Shown piece by piece: positions 47,653-57,036 of a stretch of 64,000 nucleotides of DNA. Every line of letters begins with the position of its first letter. Position 1 is the first letter of the stretch. A program made the translations under genes and the position numbers. The stretch is from JANMJD01 sp963828405. Lineage in GTDB: Bacteria; Actinomycetota; Acidimicrobiia; Acidimicrobiales; Ilumatobacteraceae. The notes under the pieces are model-generated. The model did not search any database and had not been told where the DNA came from. It saw only the letters and a program-made list of their open reading frames with translations. The stretch lies in assembly GCA_963828405.1 (NCBI GenBank), contig CAWHEG010000031.1:248001-312000 (forward strand). The letters run 5' to 3'.

Positions 47653-49965
47653 TCAGATCTTGGTGACCGGGCTCCAGGCCAGTACGAAGCTCTTCTCACC
47701 GACGTCGGGGAAGCGGATGCGCGCCTCGGTGTTCTCACCGGTGCCCCGCAGCCCGACGATCACGCCTTCGCCGTACTTGGCGTGGAGCACGTCGTCGCCC
47801 ACCGACAGCTGCTGGGTCTGGGCATTGGTCGGTTGTACCGCTACGACGCGTTGGCCGGCGGCGAGCGCGGCATCGACCACACGCTCGCGATGCTCGTCGG
47901 ATGCCCGGTCGCCGTTCCAGCGGTCCCCACCGCCGCGACGGACGGCGACGTCTCCGCCACCCGCCGGACCGGGGCCGCCGCGTGACGATCCCCAGTCGTC
48001 GCGTCGGCTGCGCGAGCTCGACCTGCCGTAGGTCTTCGGCCCGCCGATCGAGATGACCAGCTCGGACGGGATCTCCTCGATGAACCGTGACGGGGGGTTG
48101 TAGTTCGTCGTGCCGAACAGCGAGCGGCTCCAGGCGTGGCCGATGTACAGCTTCTGTCGGGCCCGGGTGATGCCGACGTAGGCCAGCCGCCGCTCCTCCT
48201 CGAGCTCGTCGGGGTCGGTGAGCGCCCGGATGTGCGGGAAGATCCCCTCTTCCGCACCGATCAGGAAGACGACCGGGAACTCGAGACCCTTGGCCGAGTG
48301 GAGGGTCATCAGCACGACCTTCGACTCGTCCCCGTCGAGCTGATCGGTGTCGGCGACGAGTGAGACCTGTTCGAGGAACTCGTCGAGCGTCTCGAACTGC
48401 GCGGCCGAGCCGACGAGCTCGCCGAGGTTCTCGAGGCGTCCCGCGGACTCGACCGAGTTGTCGGCCTCGAGCTCGGCCAGATATCCGCTCTCCTCGAGGG
48501 CGGCCTGCAACAGATCGCCGGGAGCGAGGGTGCGGGCCGCCGCCACCAGCCCGTCGAGCAGCTCGAGGAACCGGGCGATCCCGCGCAACGCGGCGCCGCT
48601 GACCCCGGTCTCGTCGACCCGGCGCAGCGCGTCGACGAACGGCAGACCGTTGGCGGCGGCCCAGGCGTCGAGCCGACCGATGGTCGTGTCACCGATGCCC
48701 CGTTTGGGTTCGTTGAGCACCCGTTTGACCGATACCTCGTCGACCGGGTTGATCACGGCCCGCAGGTAGGCGATGGCGTCCTTGACCTCCTTGCGGTCGT
48801 AGAACCGGGTGCCGCCGACGACCTTGTAGGGCACGCCGGAACGCATCAACGCCTCCTCGACCATGCGGCTCTGGGCGTTGGTGCGGTAGAAGATCGCCAT
48901 CTCGCCCCAGCGCATGCCGTCGGTGTCGTGCAGGTCGTGCAGCGTGCGCGACACCCAGCGGGCCTCGTCCCCCTCGTCCTCGGCGTGGTAGCGGGTGATC
49001 TTGTCGCCGTGCCCGGACTCCGTCCACAGGCTCTTGGGTTTGCGCGCCGTGTTGTGGTCGATCACCGCATTGGCGGCGTCGAGGATCGTCTGCGTCGACC
49101 GGTAGTTCTGATCGAGCACCACGGTCGTGACGTCGGGGAACGCCTCCTCGAACTGCAGGATGTTGCGCAGGTCCGCGCCGCGGAACTTGTAGATCGACTG
49201 GTCGCTGTCGCCGACCACGGTGACGTTGCGACTCTTCGCGCCGAGCATCAGCACGAGCTCGTTCTGGGCGATGTTCGTGTCCTGGTACTCGTCGACGAGC
49301 ACGTGCTCGAACTGCTCCTGATAGCGGTCGAGCACCTCGGGGTGCTGGCGGAACAAGCGCACCGTCACGGCGAGCAGGTCGTCGAAGTCCATCGCCCCGG
49401 CCCGTTCGAGGCGCAGCTGGTACTCGCGGTACACGTCGGCGATCTTGCGATCGAAGATGTTGGCCGCCCGGTCGGCCGCCTGGACGGGCGTGACCAGGTC
49501 GTTCTTCATCTGGCTGATCGCCGCGTGCGTGCCGCGTGCGGTGAACCGCTTGGCGTCCAGCCCGAGGTCGCGGATGACGTAGCTCGTCAGGCGCTGGGCA
49601 TCGGATTGGTCGTAGATCGAGAAGGTGCGCGGATAGCCGAGCACGTCGGCATCGCGGCGCAGGATGCGCACACAGGCCGAGTGGAACGTGGACACCCACA
49701 TCCGCCGGGCGACGTCGCCGATCAGTTCGGCGACGCGGTTGCGCATCTCGTCGGCGGCCTTGTTGGTGAACGTGATGGCGAGGATGCGCATCGGATGCAC
49801 CCGGTGCTCGGTGACCAGGTGGGCGATGCGGTGGGTGAGGACCCGCGTCTTGCCCGACCCGGCCCCTGCGACCACGAGCAGTGGTCCGTCGGTGTGGACG
49901 ACGGCGTCGAGCTGATCCGGGTTCAGCCCCGCGCCGAAAACCCCGGAGGCGTCCACGATCGTCAT
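47653..49965 (-). CDS. pcrA: ATP-dependent DNA helicase PcrA/UvrD
   Basis: A 770-residue superfamily 1A 3'-5' helicase. N-terminal LNPDQLDAVVHTDGPLLVVAGAGSGKT (Q motif plus Walker A, shown in parts), FTNKAADEMRNRV, VDEYQDTN, GDSDQSIYKFRGAD, QNYRST, and motifs V/VI (TLHSAKGLEFPVVFLIG, EERRLAYVGITRAR) are all present. The C-terminal VLHAKYGEGVIVGLRG is the PcrA Tudor-like tail that binds RNA polymerase. Several ATGs cluster at the start; 49965 is chosen because TAGACT lies 7 nt upstream. Roles: nucleotide excision repair, conflict resolution and restraint of recombination. Confidence 0.95.
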   Translation of the reverse strand: MTIVDASGVFGAGLNPDQLDAVVHTDGPLLVVAGAGSGKTRVLTHRIAHLVTEHRVHPMRILAITFTNKAADEMRNRVAELIGDVARRMWVSTFHSACVRILRRDADVLGYPRTFSIYDQSDAQRLTSYVIRDLGLDAKRFTARGTHAAISQMKNDLVTPVQAADRAANIFDRKIADVYREYQLRLERAGAMDFDDLLAVTVRLFRQHPEVLDRYQEQFEHVLVDEYQDTNIAQNELVLMLGAKSRNVTVVGDSDQSIYKFRGADLRNILQFEEAFPDVTTVVLDQNYRSTQTILDAANAVIDHNTARKPKSLWTESGHGDKITRYHAEDEGDEARWVSRTLHDLHDTDGMRWGEMAIFYRTNAQSRMVEEALMRSGVPYKVVGGTRFYDRKEVKDAIAYLRAVINPVDEVSVKRVLNEPKRGIGDTTIGRLDAWAAANGLPFVDALRRVDETGVSGAALRGIARFLELLDGLVAAARTLAPGDLLQAALEESGYLAELEADNSVESAGRLENLGELVGSAAQFETLDEFLEQVSLVADTDQLDGDESKVVLMTLHSAKGLEFPVVFLIGAEEGIFPHIRALTDPDELEEERRLAYVGITRARQKLYIGHAWSRSLFGTTNYNPPSRFIEEIPSELVISIGGPKTYGRSSSRSRRDDWGSSRGGPGPAGGGDVAVRRGGGDRWNGDRASDEHRERVVDAALAAGQRVVAVQPTNAQTQQLSVGDDVLHAKYGEGVIVGLRGTGENTEARIRFPDVGEKSFVLAWSPVTKI

Positions 49966-49972
49966 CACCATC

Positions 49973-49978
49973 AGTCTA
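49973..49978 (-). promoter_or_regulatory. -10-like box TAGACT for pcrA
   Basis: TAGACT on the minus strand lies 7 nt before the ATG at 49965 (1 nt before the ATG at 49971). It supports the inner start and a leaderless message. The identical hexamer precedes the Ig-repeat gene. Confidence 0.45.
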
Positions 49979-50032
49979 CGGCCGGCCTGCGCCATGGCCG
50001 GGCTCTCCCGGGCCCGTGGGAAGTCCACCGCG

Positions 50033-50038
50033 TACGCT
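50033..50038 (+). promoter_or_regulatory. -10-like box TACGCT for the LLM oxidoreductase
   Basis: TACGCT ends 7 nt before the ATG at 50046. The divergent pcrA box is 55 bp away, so the two genes share a compact divergent promoter region. Confidence 0.45.
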
Positions 50039-50045
50039 GGCGGGC

Positions 50046-50837
50046 ATGCGCAACGGCCTCTACATCGCCCCGTTCGGCGAGCTCGCCGACCCCCGAGTCG
50101 TCGCCGAGGTGGCACATGCGGCCGAGGAGGCCGGCTGGGACGGGTTCTTCGTCTGGGATCACATGCTCCGCCCCGTCGAACAGGCCACCCACCTCGGCGA
50201 TCCGTGGATCTCGTTGGCCGCCGCCGCGGTGGCCACCGAGAGGATCGTGCTCGGCCCGCTGGTCACACCACCGGCCCGCCGACGGGTGCACAAGCTGATC
50301 CGCGAGACGATCGCCGTCGACCGCCTGTCGAACGGCCGGCTGATCCTCGGCCTCGGCCTGGGAGTCGATTCCGGCGGCGAGCTCACCCGCTTCGGCGAGA
50401 TCGTCGATCCGATCGAACGCGGCGATCTGCTCGATGAGGCGGTCGAGGTGCTCGAGGCGGCGTGGACCGGCGAGGAGGTCAACCACCACGGCCGCTACCT
50501 GACCGTCGACGGGGTGAGCTTCCTACCCAGGGCGCTCCAGGAGCCGCATGTGCCGATGTGGTTCGCCTCGCGGGGCAACGCGCCCCGCCGACCGTTGCGA
50601 CGCGCCGCATTGCACGGCCAGGGCCTCCACATCGTCGACGCCGACCGGGACCAGGTGGCCCGGATGATCGAGGCGATCGCCGCCGAACGCGGCTCGGTCG
50701 ACGGATACGACTTCGCCTTCAGCATCCCGCCCAGGACGGCCGATCAGTACGCCGACTGGGGGCTGACCTGGGCACTTCACGGCACCGGCCCGATCGCCAC
50801 CCGGTCCGAGGTGCTGGCCACGGTTGACACCTTGTGA
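50046..50837 (+). CDS. LLM-class (luciferase-like) flavin oxidoreductase
   Basis: A 263-residue TIM-barrel oxidoreductase of the bacterial luciferase family: GLYIAPFGELADPRVVAEVA, GWDGFFVWDHM, LGPLVTPPARRR, and the cofactor-binding NGRLILGLGLGVD. Such enzymes use FMN or F420; in actinobacteria the F420 group is common, but the cofactor is not certain here. The stop overlaps the start of the ClC channel gene (GTGA), so they are cotranscribed. Substrate unknown. Confidence 0.88.
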   Translation: MRNGLYIAPFGELADPRVVAEVAHAAEEAGWDGFFVWDHMLRPVEQATHLGDPWISLAAAAVATERIVLGPLVTPPARRRVHKLIRETIAVDRLSNGRLILGLGLGVDSGGELTRFGEIVDPIERGDLLDEAVEVLEAAWTGEEVNHHGRYLTVDGVSFLPRALQEPHVPMWFASRGNAPRRPLRRAALHGQGLHIVDADRDQVARMIEAIAAERGSVDGYDFAFSIPPRTADQYADWGLTWALHGTGPIATRSEVLATVDTL

Positions 50838-52096
50838 GCGCCCCGGCGCCCACCCCACGACCGGGTCGGCGACGATCCTCGGCGATCGGGCGCCAGGCGG
50901 CCGAGGCGTGCGGACTGGGCCTGCTCGCCGGGATCCCGGCCGGTGTCGCCTCGTACCTCTTCCTCGAGGCGCTGGATGCCGCAATCGGGCTGCGGGAGGA
51001 TCGTCTGCCCTGGCTCATCTGGCTCCTGCCCCCGGCGGCGTTCGCGCTCGGCGCCGCCTACCACCATCTCGGCGGCCGATCCGGTGGCGGGACGGCGCTG
51101 GTGATGGCCCAGGCCGACAGCCCCGACACGATGGGCGTTCCCGGGCGGATGGCGCCCCTGGCGCTCGCCGGTGCGGTGCTCGCCCACCTGTTCGGCGCCT
51201 CCGTCGGCCGCGAGGGCGTCGCCCTGCAGATGGCGGGCAGCCTGGCCGACGGCGCCGGGCGCCTCCTGCACCTGGACCGCGCCCGGCGTTCGATGCTCCT
51301 CCATGCGGCGCTGTCCGGCGGCTTCGGATCGGTCTTCGGTGTGCCTTGGGCCGCGCTCGTGTTCGCCTTCGAGGTGCGCCGACGGCGACCCGATCCGGCG
51401 ACCCTGGCTGCCGTCGCCATCGCCGCCCTCTCCGGCCACGCCGTGGTCGGGCTGCTCGGTCACGACCACGCGCGCTACCCGCGGCTCGCGGTCGCGTTGT
51501 CGGCCGGCCTGCTCGCCAAGGCCGTCCTCACCGGGCTGGCGTGTGGCGCGTGCGCCACCATGTTCGTCCGCGCCGTGGCGATCGTCCGGCGCCAACTCGG
51601 CCGGATCGGACATCCGCCGGCGCGCGCCGCGGTCGCCGGCCTGGTCGTGGCGGTCGGCGCCGCCGGGCTCGGGCGGGAGTACCTGAGCCTCAGCCTGCCG
51701 CTGGCCTTCCGTTCGCTCGACGGCCAGGCACCCGTCGAGTTCGCCTGGCTCGCCAAGCTCTGCTTCACGGCGGTCAGCATCGGCGGTGGCATCCCCGGCG
51801 GCGAGGTCACTCCGCTGTTCGTCACCGGGGCAACGCTCGGCGCTGCCCTCGGCTCGTTGCTCGACGCCCCCGTCGCGCTGTTCGCCGGGCTCGGCTTCGT
51901 CGCCGTGTTCGCCGCAGCGGCCAAAGTGCCGTTGGCATGCACCGTGATGTTCGCCGAGCTCTTCGGGCCGCGGGCCGTGGTCGTCGCCGCCGCCGTGTGC
52001 CTGGCCGCCAACCTCGTCACCGGGGGACCCGCCATCTACCCGCCACCGATGGGGCTGCAGCGCGGCGAAGCCGGTAGTCGCCCGCCCGGAACCTAG
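50834..52096 (+). CDS. ClC-family chloride channel/antiporter
   Basis: A 420-residue membrane protein with the ClC layout. It has multiple helices, the selectivity-filter motif GASVGREGVALQM (GREGP-type loop, with Val for Pro) and GGGIPGGEVTPLFVTGATLG (GIFxP-type loop). The usual GSGIP motif is not evident. It may transport chloride, fluoride or another anion; relatives with altered loops include fluoride/proton antiporters. GTG start coupled to the LLM gene. Confidence 0.85.
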   Translation: MSAPAPTPRPGRRRSSAIGRQAAEACGLGLLAGIPAGVASYLFLEALDAAIGLREDRLPWLIWLLPPAAFALGAAYHHLGGRSGGGTALVMAQADSPDTMGVPGRMAPLALAGAVLAHLFGASVGREGVALQMAGSLADGAGRLLHLDRARRSMLLHAALSGGFGSVFGVPWAALVFAFEVRRRRPDPATLAAVAIAALSGHAVVGLLGHDHARYPRLAVALSAGLLAKAVLTGLACGACATMFVRAVAIVRRQLGRIGHPPARAAVAGLVVAVGAAGLGREYLSLSLPLAFRSLDGQAPVEFAWLAKLCFTAVSIGGGIPGGEVTPLFVTGATLGAALGSLLDAPVALFAGLGFVAVFAAAAKVPLACTVMFAELFGPRAVVVAAAVCLAANLVTGGPAIYPPPMGLQRGEAGSRPPGT

Positions 52097-52144
52097 GACC
52101 GTTCACGATGCCGGCAGCTGCCCACCGTGCTACGGGGGTGCTCC

Positions 52145-52963
52145 TCAGGCGGTGACGATCGCCTGGATCTCCTTGACCGTGACGACGTAGTCGCTCGAGG
52201 TCGACTGCGGGTCGAGCTCGCGGGTGCGGACGCCGTCGATCGACATCCACGTGTCCCACTCGATGGACAGCGATGTGTGGAACCGATCGTCGCCGGCGAT
52301 GCTCGAGGAGTGCTCGAACACGTACATGCACGGTGATTCGGCACCGTCGCCGAGGGCGGCCTCCCAAACAGGCCCGGGTGCGTCGCAGGCCTGCGGCGCG
52401 CCGCCGTCGCCCGGATCGAAGACCAGACGGCTCGGCCTTGCCGACACCGACACCCGGAGGTTGGGGAACGCCACCGACACGTCGTACTCGGCGGTCTGCT
52501 GCGCGGGGTCGATCCAGAACCACGTCCCGAGGGTCACGATCATCTCCTCGGCCATCGGGGCGAACCGGCCCTCGGGCACGGGGAGCCGGCGTGTGCGGAG
52601 GAGCTCGGCGAGCTCGTCGGCGACAGGCGGGAATGGCGGCAGTGCCACCCATGTCCCCTGGATCTGCTCCTGGCAGTCGCGGATGTACCACCGCCAGCGG
52701 ACGCCGCCCGAGTACAAGCTCAGGTCCCACTCGTGCACCACCGCATCCGCGGAGGACGCCCGGCGCCAACCCGAGCAGCTCGACGTCCCCGGCGGCCGCC
52801 CTGGCCCCCCATTCATCCACGTCCGTACGTACGCCGAGATCTCCTGGTTCCGAGCCTGCCCCCCACCCGCCGTCCCGCCCACGCCCGTATCAGCACCGTG
52901 TGCCGGCTCAGTGGAACACATGGCAATCGCCAGGCCAACGAGAGCCCACGTTACGCGGCGCAT
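52145..52963 (-). CDS. Secreted protein of unknown function
   Basis: A 272-residue exported protein. A signal peptide (WALVGLAIAMCS, then AHG) is followed by YVRTWMNGGPG, three cysteines in the first 110 residues and a beta-rich C-terminal half ending VTVKEIQAIVTA. No family recognised. Its ATG lies 13 nt inside the end of the preceding lipoprotein gene, so the two are translationally coupled and probably act together outside the membrane. Confidence 0.7.
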   Translation of the reverse strand: MRRVTWALVGLAIAMCSTEPAHGADTGVGGTAGGGQARNQEISAYVRTWMNGGPGRPPGTSSCSGWRRASSADAVVHEWDLSLYSGGVRWRWYIRDCQEQIQGTWVALPPFPPVADELAELLRTRRLPVPEGRFAPMAEEMIVTLGTWFWIDPAQQTAEYDVSVAFPNLRVSVSARPSRLVFDPGDGGAPQACDAPGPVWEAALGDGAESPCMYVFEHSSSIAGDDRFHTSLSIEWDTWMSIDGVRTRELDPQSTSSDYVVTVKEIQAIVTA

Positions 52964-53598
52964 ATGTCCACGCCATCCCGTTCGTCAGTCACTTCTCCGC
53001 CAACGACGAACCAGCTCACTCCTTGCAGCGCCATTTCATAGGCGATCCTCTTGCCGATCATGAGGTCGTTCAGGATGCCGGGCGGTTGTCCGTCACCTGG
53101 GGCCTTCTTGTAGAGGACCCCCGTGTCCCATTCGCAGATGCGAACGACAGCGGTCGTCCGTGACTGAGCCAACTCGACCGACTCGACTCGGTAGTACTCG
53201 GGCTCAACACCAGGGCCGGAGTAGACGCCTCCTTCAACGAACTGAGCAACGAGATCTCTCAGGAAGACCAAGTTGCGACCTGCGGTGAAACGGGCTGGAT
53301 CACACAACGGAGGCGCCTCCAGACACAGCGTGTAGGCGATCTCGTAGCTATCGAATGCGGCGCGGATCTGGTCTTCGACGGGGAGGGTGGGGCTTGGGGC
53401 GGCGGTCGAGGTGGGTTCGGGAGCGAGCGTGGTCGGGGGAAGGGGAGCGGCGGTCGTGCTGGTCGCCGGCGGCGGGGATGTCGTGTCAACGACGGTGGAA
53501 GCGATGGGCGCGGGCGGCAGGGCGTCGACGGGCTCGATGCCGCCGTTCCCACAACCGGCCACGGCCAGGAGCGCGACGAACCCGATCAGCTTGTTCAT
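52951..53598 (-). CDS. Lipoprotein with Pro/Thr-rich linker
   Basis: A 215-residue lipoprotein: signal MNKLIGFVALLAVAGC with a lipobox LAVAGC, a Pro/Ser/Thr-rich linker (about residues 30-75), then a globular domain (IRAAFDSYEIAYTLCLEAPP, EPEYYRVESVELAQSRTTAV, ALQGVSWFVVGGEVTDE). The alternating helix-then-sheet order is reminiscent of NTF2-like domains but I cannot assign it. It overlaps the start of the secreted protein downstream. Confidence 0.72.
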   Translation of the reverse strand: MNKLIGFVALLAVAGCGNGGIEPVDALPPAPIASTVVDTTSPPPATSTTAAPLPPTTLAPEPTSTAAPSPTLPVEDQIRAAFDSYEIAYTLCLEAPPLCDPARFTAGRNLVFLRDLVAQFVEGGVYSGPGVEPEYYRVESVELAQSRTTAVVRICEWDTGVLYKKAPGDGQPPGILNDLMIGKRIAYEMALQGVSWFVVGGEVTDERDGVDICAA

Positions 53599-53744
53599 CT
53601 CCGCATGATGCCGATGCACTCGGGCCAAGTGGCGATGACCAGGCAGGATCCGGCATTTCGGCCTACGCATCTTGAATCAGCCGGCCGCCCGGACCACGAA
53701 CGGCGGCCGCCGGCACACCAACGGGTGAGCGGCCCAGAACATCG

Positions 53745-54530
53745 TCAGCGGTCGGTCTTCCAGCTCACGGTGACCGCCGTGTCCGAACTCAGTCTCGGCG
53801 ATCTGCCGAGCGCCGCATCGATTTCCGGATCGCGCTCGGCGGTGAGACACAGCCGTTGGCGGACGAAGCCGACCAACTCGGCCCGACTGACGGGAGCCGG
53901 CCGATCCGGTCGCACCCAGGTCGCCACCTCGGGGGAGCGACCGAACTCGCGCACCACGTCGACGAACAGATCGGACGAGGGCTCGGTCGGGCGTTCGATG
54001 TTCCAGAACTTGCGCCACAGATCGTTCAGCGGGGACTGCGGGTGCCGGTCGGGGAGCTCGACGACCACTCCCTTGGCCGCATGTCCGTCGAGGGCGGCGA
54101 TGAACGGGCGGATCGCCGACACGTTGTAGACGACGTGATGGCAGACGACCACGTCGGCGACCGGACACTCGTCGGCGACCTCGGGCCACGTGCCGAGGAC
54201 CGTCGAGCTGGCGATACCGCGCAGCGCGGCGGCCTCGGTGAACTGGTCGAGCATCTCGGGTTGCTCGTCGACGCCGGTGATGTGGCGGAGCAACCCGCCC
54301 AGCGGGAGACTCGAGCGTCCGCCACCGCAGCCGATGTCGAGCACGGTCCCACCGGCGCCGAGCATGTCCCCGGCAACGCGCATCGACGGGGTCCCGCTCG
54401 GGTCCTTGCCCGTCGAGCGGAACATCTTCGGGGGATGGGTCCACGGCGACACCGTTGCCTGGGAGAGGATCTCGTCGGGAATGGCCCAGGCTGCGAGGGC
54501 CTCGGTCCAACGATCTGCGGCGCTGGTCAT
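53745..54530 (-). CDS. Class I SAM-dependent methyltransferase
   Basis: A 261-residue methyltransferase. The SAM-binding motif I is GTVLDIGCGGGRSSLPL, motif II HITGVDEQPEMLDQF, and VADVVVCHHVVYNV is the motif IV region. The substrate domain includes PLNDLWRKFWNIERPTEP. The ATG at 54530 lies only 36 bp from the divergent acyl-CoA ligase start. Substrate unknown. Confidence 0.88.
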   Translation of the reverse strand: MTSAADRWTEALAAWAIPDEILSQATVSPWTHPPKMFRSTGKDPSGTPSMRVAGDMLGAGGTVLDIGCGGGRSSLPLGGLLRHITGVDEQPEMLDQFTEAAALRGIASSTVLGTWPEVADECPVADVVVCHHVVYNVSAIRPFIAALDGHAAKGVVVELPDRHPQSPLNDLWRKFWNIERPTEPSSDLFVDVVREFGRSPEVATWVRPDRPAPVSRAELVGFVRQRLCLTAERDPEIDAALGRSPRLSSDTAVTVSWKTDR

Positions 54531-54551
54531 CTCCCTATTCTGACTCAGCGG

Positions 54552-54557
54552 TAACGT
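54552..54557 (+). promoter_or_regulatory. -10-like box TAACGT for the acyl-CoA ligase
   Basis: TAACGT ends 9 nt before the ATG at 54567, inside the 36-bp divergent gap shared with the methyltransferase. The -35 region of this promoter must lie within the methyltransferase coding sequence. Confidence 0.4.
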
Positions 54558-54566
54558 GCCCGACCT

Positions 54567-56195
54567 ATGGAGATGCATTTCGCCACGGTGTGGGAGGCGA
54601 TCGCCGACACGATCCCCGACGCACCGGCCGTGGTTCACGGTGAGGATCGTCGGTCGTGGCGCGAGTACGACGAGCGGGCGGCGAGGATCGCGGCGATGTT
54701 CTGCGCCGCCGGACTCGGACCGCAGGCGAAGATCGGCCTCTACCTCTACAACTCCAACGAGTATCTCGAGTGCCAGTTCGGCGCGTTCAAGATGCGCGGC
54801 GTCGCCGTGAACGTCAACTACCGCTACCTCGACGAGGAGCTGTCGTACCTGCTCGACAACGCCGACGCCGAGGCGCTCGTCTTCCACTCCTCGCTCGGCG
54901 ACCGGGTCGCCCGGATCGCCGGGCGACTCCCCCGGCTGAAGCTCCTCGTCGAGGTCGATGACGGCGATGCAGGCCAGGTCGAGGGAGCCGTCGGCCTCGA
55001 AGCGGCGATCGCCTCCAACGAGCCGATGGCGCGCATCGAACGCGCCGAGGACGACCTGTACATGCTGTACACCGGCGGTACCACGGGCATGCCCAAGGGA
55101 GTGATGTACACGATGGGCGGGATGACCGAATCGTTCGTCACCAGCGGCTTCCCGTTCGTCGGTCTCGCTCCACCCACTGATGCCGAGGCAATCGCCCCGT
55201 TGGCCGCCCAGGCCGTCTCCCAGGGCATGGCGACCGTCTCCATCCCTGCGTGTCCATTGATGCACGGGACGGGAGCGTGGCTCGGAGCGCTCATCCCGCA
55301 CATGACCGGCGCCTGCGTCGTCACCCTGCCGTCGCGCGGCTTCGATGCCTCGGAGATGTTCACCGTCGCCGGACGCGAGCGGGCCACGAACCTGGTGATC
55401 GTCGGCGACAGCTTTGCCAAGCCGATGATCAGCGCCCTCGACGCGGCGGCAGAACGGGGCGAGCCGTTCGACACCACCTCGCTGAAGGCGATCGTGTCGT
55501 CGGGCGTGATGTGGACCGCGGAGGTGAAGGAAGCTCTCCTCGAACGCATCCCACAGGTGCTGCTGCTCGATGCGATCGGATCGAGTGAGGGGGCGATGGG
55601 CTTGCAGGTCTCCGCCCGGGGGCTCAGCTCTGCGACGGCCAAGTTCGCCCAGAGCCCGACGACCAAGGTGTTCACCGACGACGACCGCGAGGTGCGGCCG
55701 GGCTCCGGGGAGATCGGCATGGTCGCCGCCGGCGGGAATGTCCCGCTCGGCTACTACAAGGACGAGGAGAAGTCGGCTCGCACGTTCCGGGTGATCGGCG
55801 GGGTGCGCTACTCGTTCCCGGGCGACATGGCCCAGGTCGCCGAGGACGGCTCATTGATCCTGCTCGGCCGGGGAAGCCAGGTGATCAACTCGGCGGGCGA
55901 GAAGATCTTCCCGGAAGAGGTGGAGGAGGCCGTCAAGCGTGTTCCGGGCGTGTTCGACTGCCTGGTGGTCGGCGTCGACGACGACCGGTTCGGCCAGGCG
56001 GTGACCGCCGTGGCGTCGCTTGCCGAGGGGGCGTCGGTCGTCGAGGCCGACGTGATCGCCTCGGTGAAGCGGGAGCTCGCCGGTTACAAGGCGCCCAAGC
56101 GTGTGGTCTTCGTCGGCCAGGTCCCCCGCGCCCCCAACGGCAAGGCCGACTACGTCGCCGCCAGTGCACTCGCCGTCGGGGCGACCCCGGGCTGA
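54567..56195 (+). CDS. Acyl-CoA synthetase (AMP-forming, FadD-like)
   Basis: A 542-residue ANL-superfamily ligase that activates a carboxylic acid as acyl-AMP and transfers it to CoA. It has P-loop MLYTGGTTGMPKG, LLDAIGSSEGAMG (A5-type), YSFPGDMAQVAEDGSLILLGRGSQVINSAGEKIFPEE (A7-A8 region, here in segments) and a C-terminal catalytic lysine in PNGKADY. The overall pattern resembles actinobacterial FadD enzymes of fatty acid or steroid side-chain breakdown. Neighbours (APH-type kinase, dienelactone hydrolase, EtfD-like reductase elsewhere) fit acyl-CoA metabolism. Chain specificity unknown. Confidence 0.92.
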   Translation: MEMHFATVWEAIADTIPDAPAVVHGEDRRSWREYDERAARIAAMFCAAGLGPQAKIGLYLYNSNEYLECQFGAFKMRGVAVNVNYRYLDEELSYLLDNADAEALVFHSSLGDRVARIAGRLPRLKLLVEVDDGDAGQVEGAVGLEAAIASNEPMARIERAEDDLYMLYTGGTTGMPKGVMYTMGGMTESFVTSGFPFVGLAPPTDAEAIAPLAAQAVSQGMATVSIPACPLMHGTGAWLGALIPHMTGACVVTLPSRGFDASEMFTVAGRERATNLVIVGDSFAKPMISALDAAAERGEPFDTTSLKAIVSSGVMWTAEVKEALLERIPQVLLLDAIGSSEGAMGLQVSARGLSSATAKFAQSPTTKVFTDDDREVRPGSGEIGMVAAGGNVPLGYYKDEEKSARTFRVIGGVRYSFPGDMAQVAEDGSLILLGRGSQVINSAGEKIFPEEVEEAVKRVPGVFDCLVVGVDDDRFGQAVTAVASLAEGASVVEADVIASVKRELAGYKAPKRVVFVGQVPRAPNGKADYVAASALAVGATPG

Positions 56196-56283
56196 TCTGC
56201 GGCGGCGACATCGGGCTGACCCCCGGCAGCGACGCGGGCCGGCGCTGGTCGGCAGACCGACACGCCTGCCACGCAACCCCGGC

Positions 56284-57036
56284 TCAGGCGATCAGCTTGT
56301 CCGTGAGGAACTGGATCACACGGGCGACGCCTGCCTCGTCGCGCTGCTCGGTCAACACCGAGTGGTCGCTGCGCTTCGACGACGGCAGTTCGATGGCGAT
56401 GAACGACGAGCCGAGCTCCCGACGCAGGGTCTCGAAGCGATCACCGACGAGGCGATCGCCGGTGAACCGCAGTCCGAGCACCTGGCAGCCCGCTGCGGCC
56501 CGCTCCTTCACCCTGGCAAGGTCGCCCGGCGAGAGGTTGAGATCCGCGCCCCGCCTCCGTCCGATCGGTGTGGCGAAGGGCAGCGAGGGTTGGCTGAGCA
56601 CCGGTGCGACCATCGTGTCGTCGACCATCATCCCGAGGGCGAATCCCCCGCTGAAGCACATCCCGATGGCCCCGACGCCCGGGCCGCCGCAAACGGCGTG
56701 GAGATCCCGGCCCAGCGCCCGCAGCCAGGAGACGATCGGCGACGTGCGGTTGGTCGCCCAGGTGGTGAACTCCCGGGCGACGCAGACCTGCAGCACCGAC
56801 GTGAGCATGTAGCCGCCCGACATCTCGCGACCGGCCTCGCCGACGAGGAGCGGCATGACCACGGTGAAGCCGGCGGCGACGACGTCGTCGGCGAATGCGG
56901 CGACCTTGGGAGTGATGCCAGGGATCTCGTGGATGACGACGACGCCGGGACCGGTGCCCCGTCGGTAGGTCGCCCGAGTCCGCCCGTCGTGGGTGAACTC
57001 ACCGACCACCCAGCCGTCCAACACGTCCCCGCTCAC
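56284..57036 (-). CDS. Dienelactone hydrolase-family alpha/beta hydrolase
   Basis: A 250-residue hydrolase: GVVVIHEIPGITP near the N-terminus, nucleophile elbow GAIGMCFSGGF with Cys (as in dienelactone hydrolase, rather than Ser), an acidic residue near GLRFTGDRLV, and the C-terminal His in KRSDHSVL. It probably hydrolyses a lactone or ester in aromatic or other carboxylate breakdown. The GTG start overlaps the stop of the APH-type kinase gene upstream, so they form an operon. Confidence 0.88.
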   Translation of the reverse strand: MSGDVLDGWVVGEFTHDGRTRATYRRGTGPGVVVIHEIPGITPKVAAFADDVVAAGFTVVMPLLVGEAGREMSGGYMLTSVLQVCVAREFTTWATNRTSPIVSWLRALGRDLHAVCGGPGVGAIGMCFSGGFALGMMVDDTMVAPVLSQPSLPFATPIGRRRGADLNLSPGDLARVKERAAAGCQVLGLRFTGDRLVGDRFETLRRELGSSFIAIELPSSKRSDHSVLTEQRDEAGVARVIQFLTDKLIA

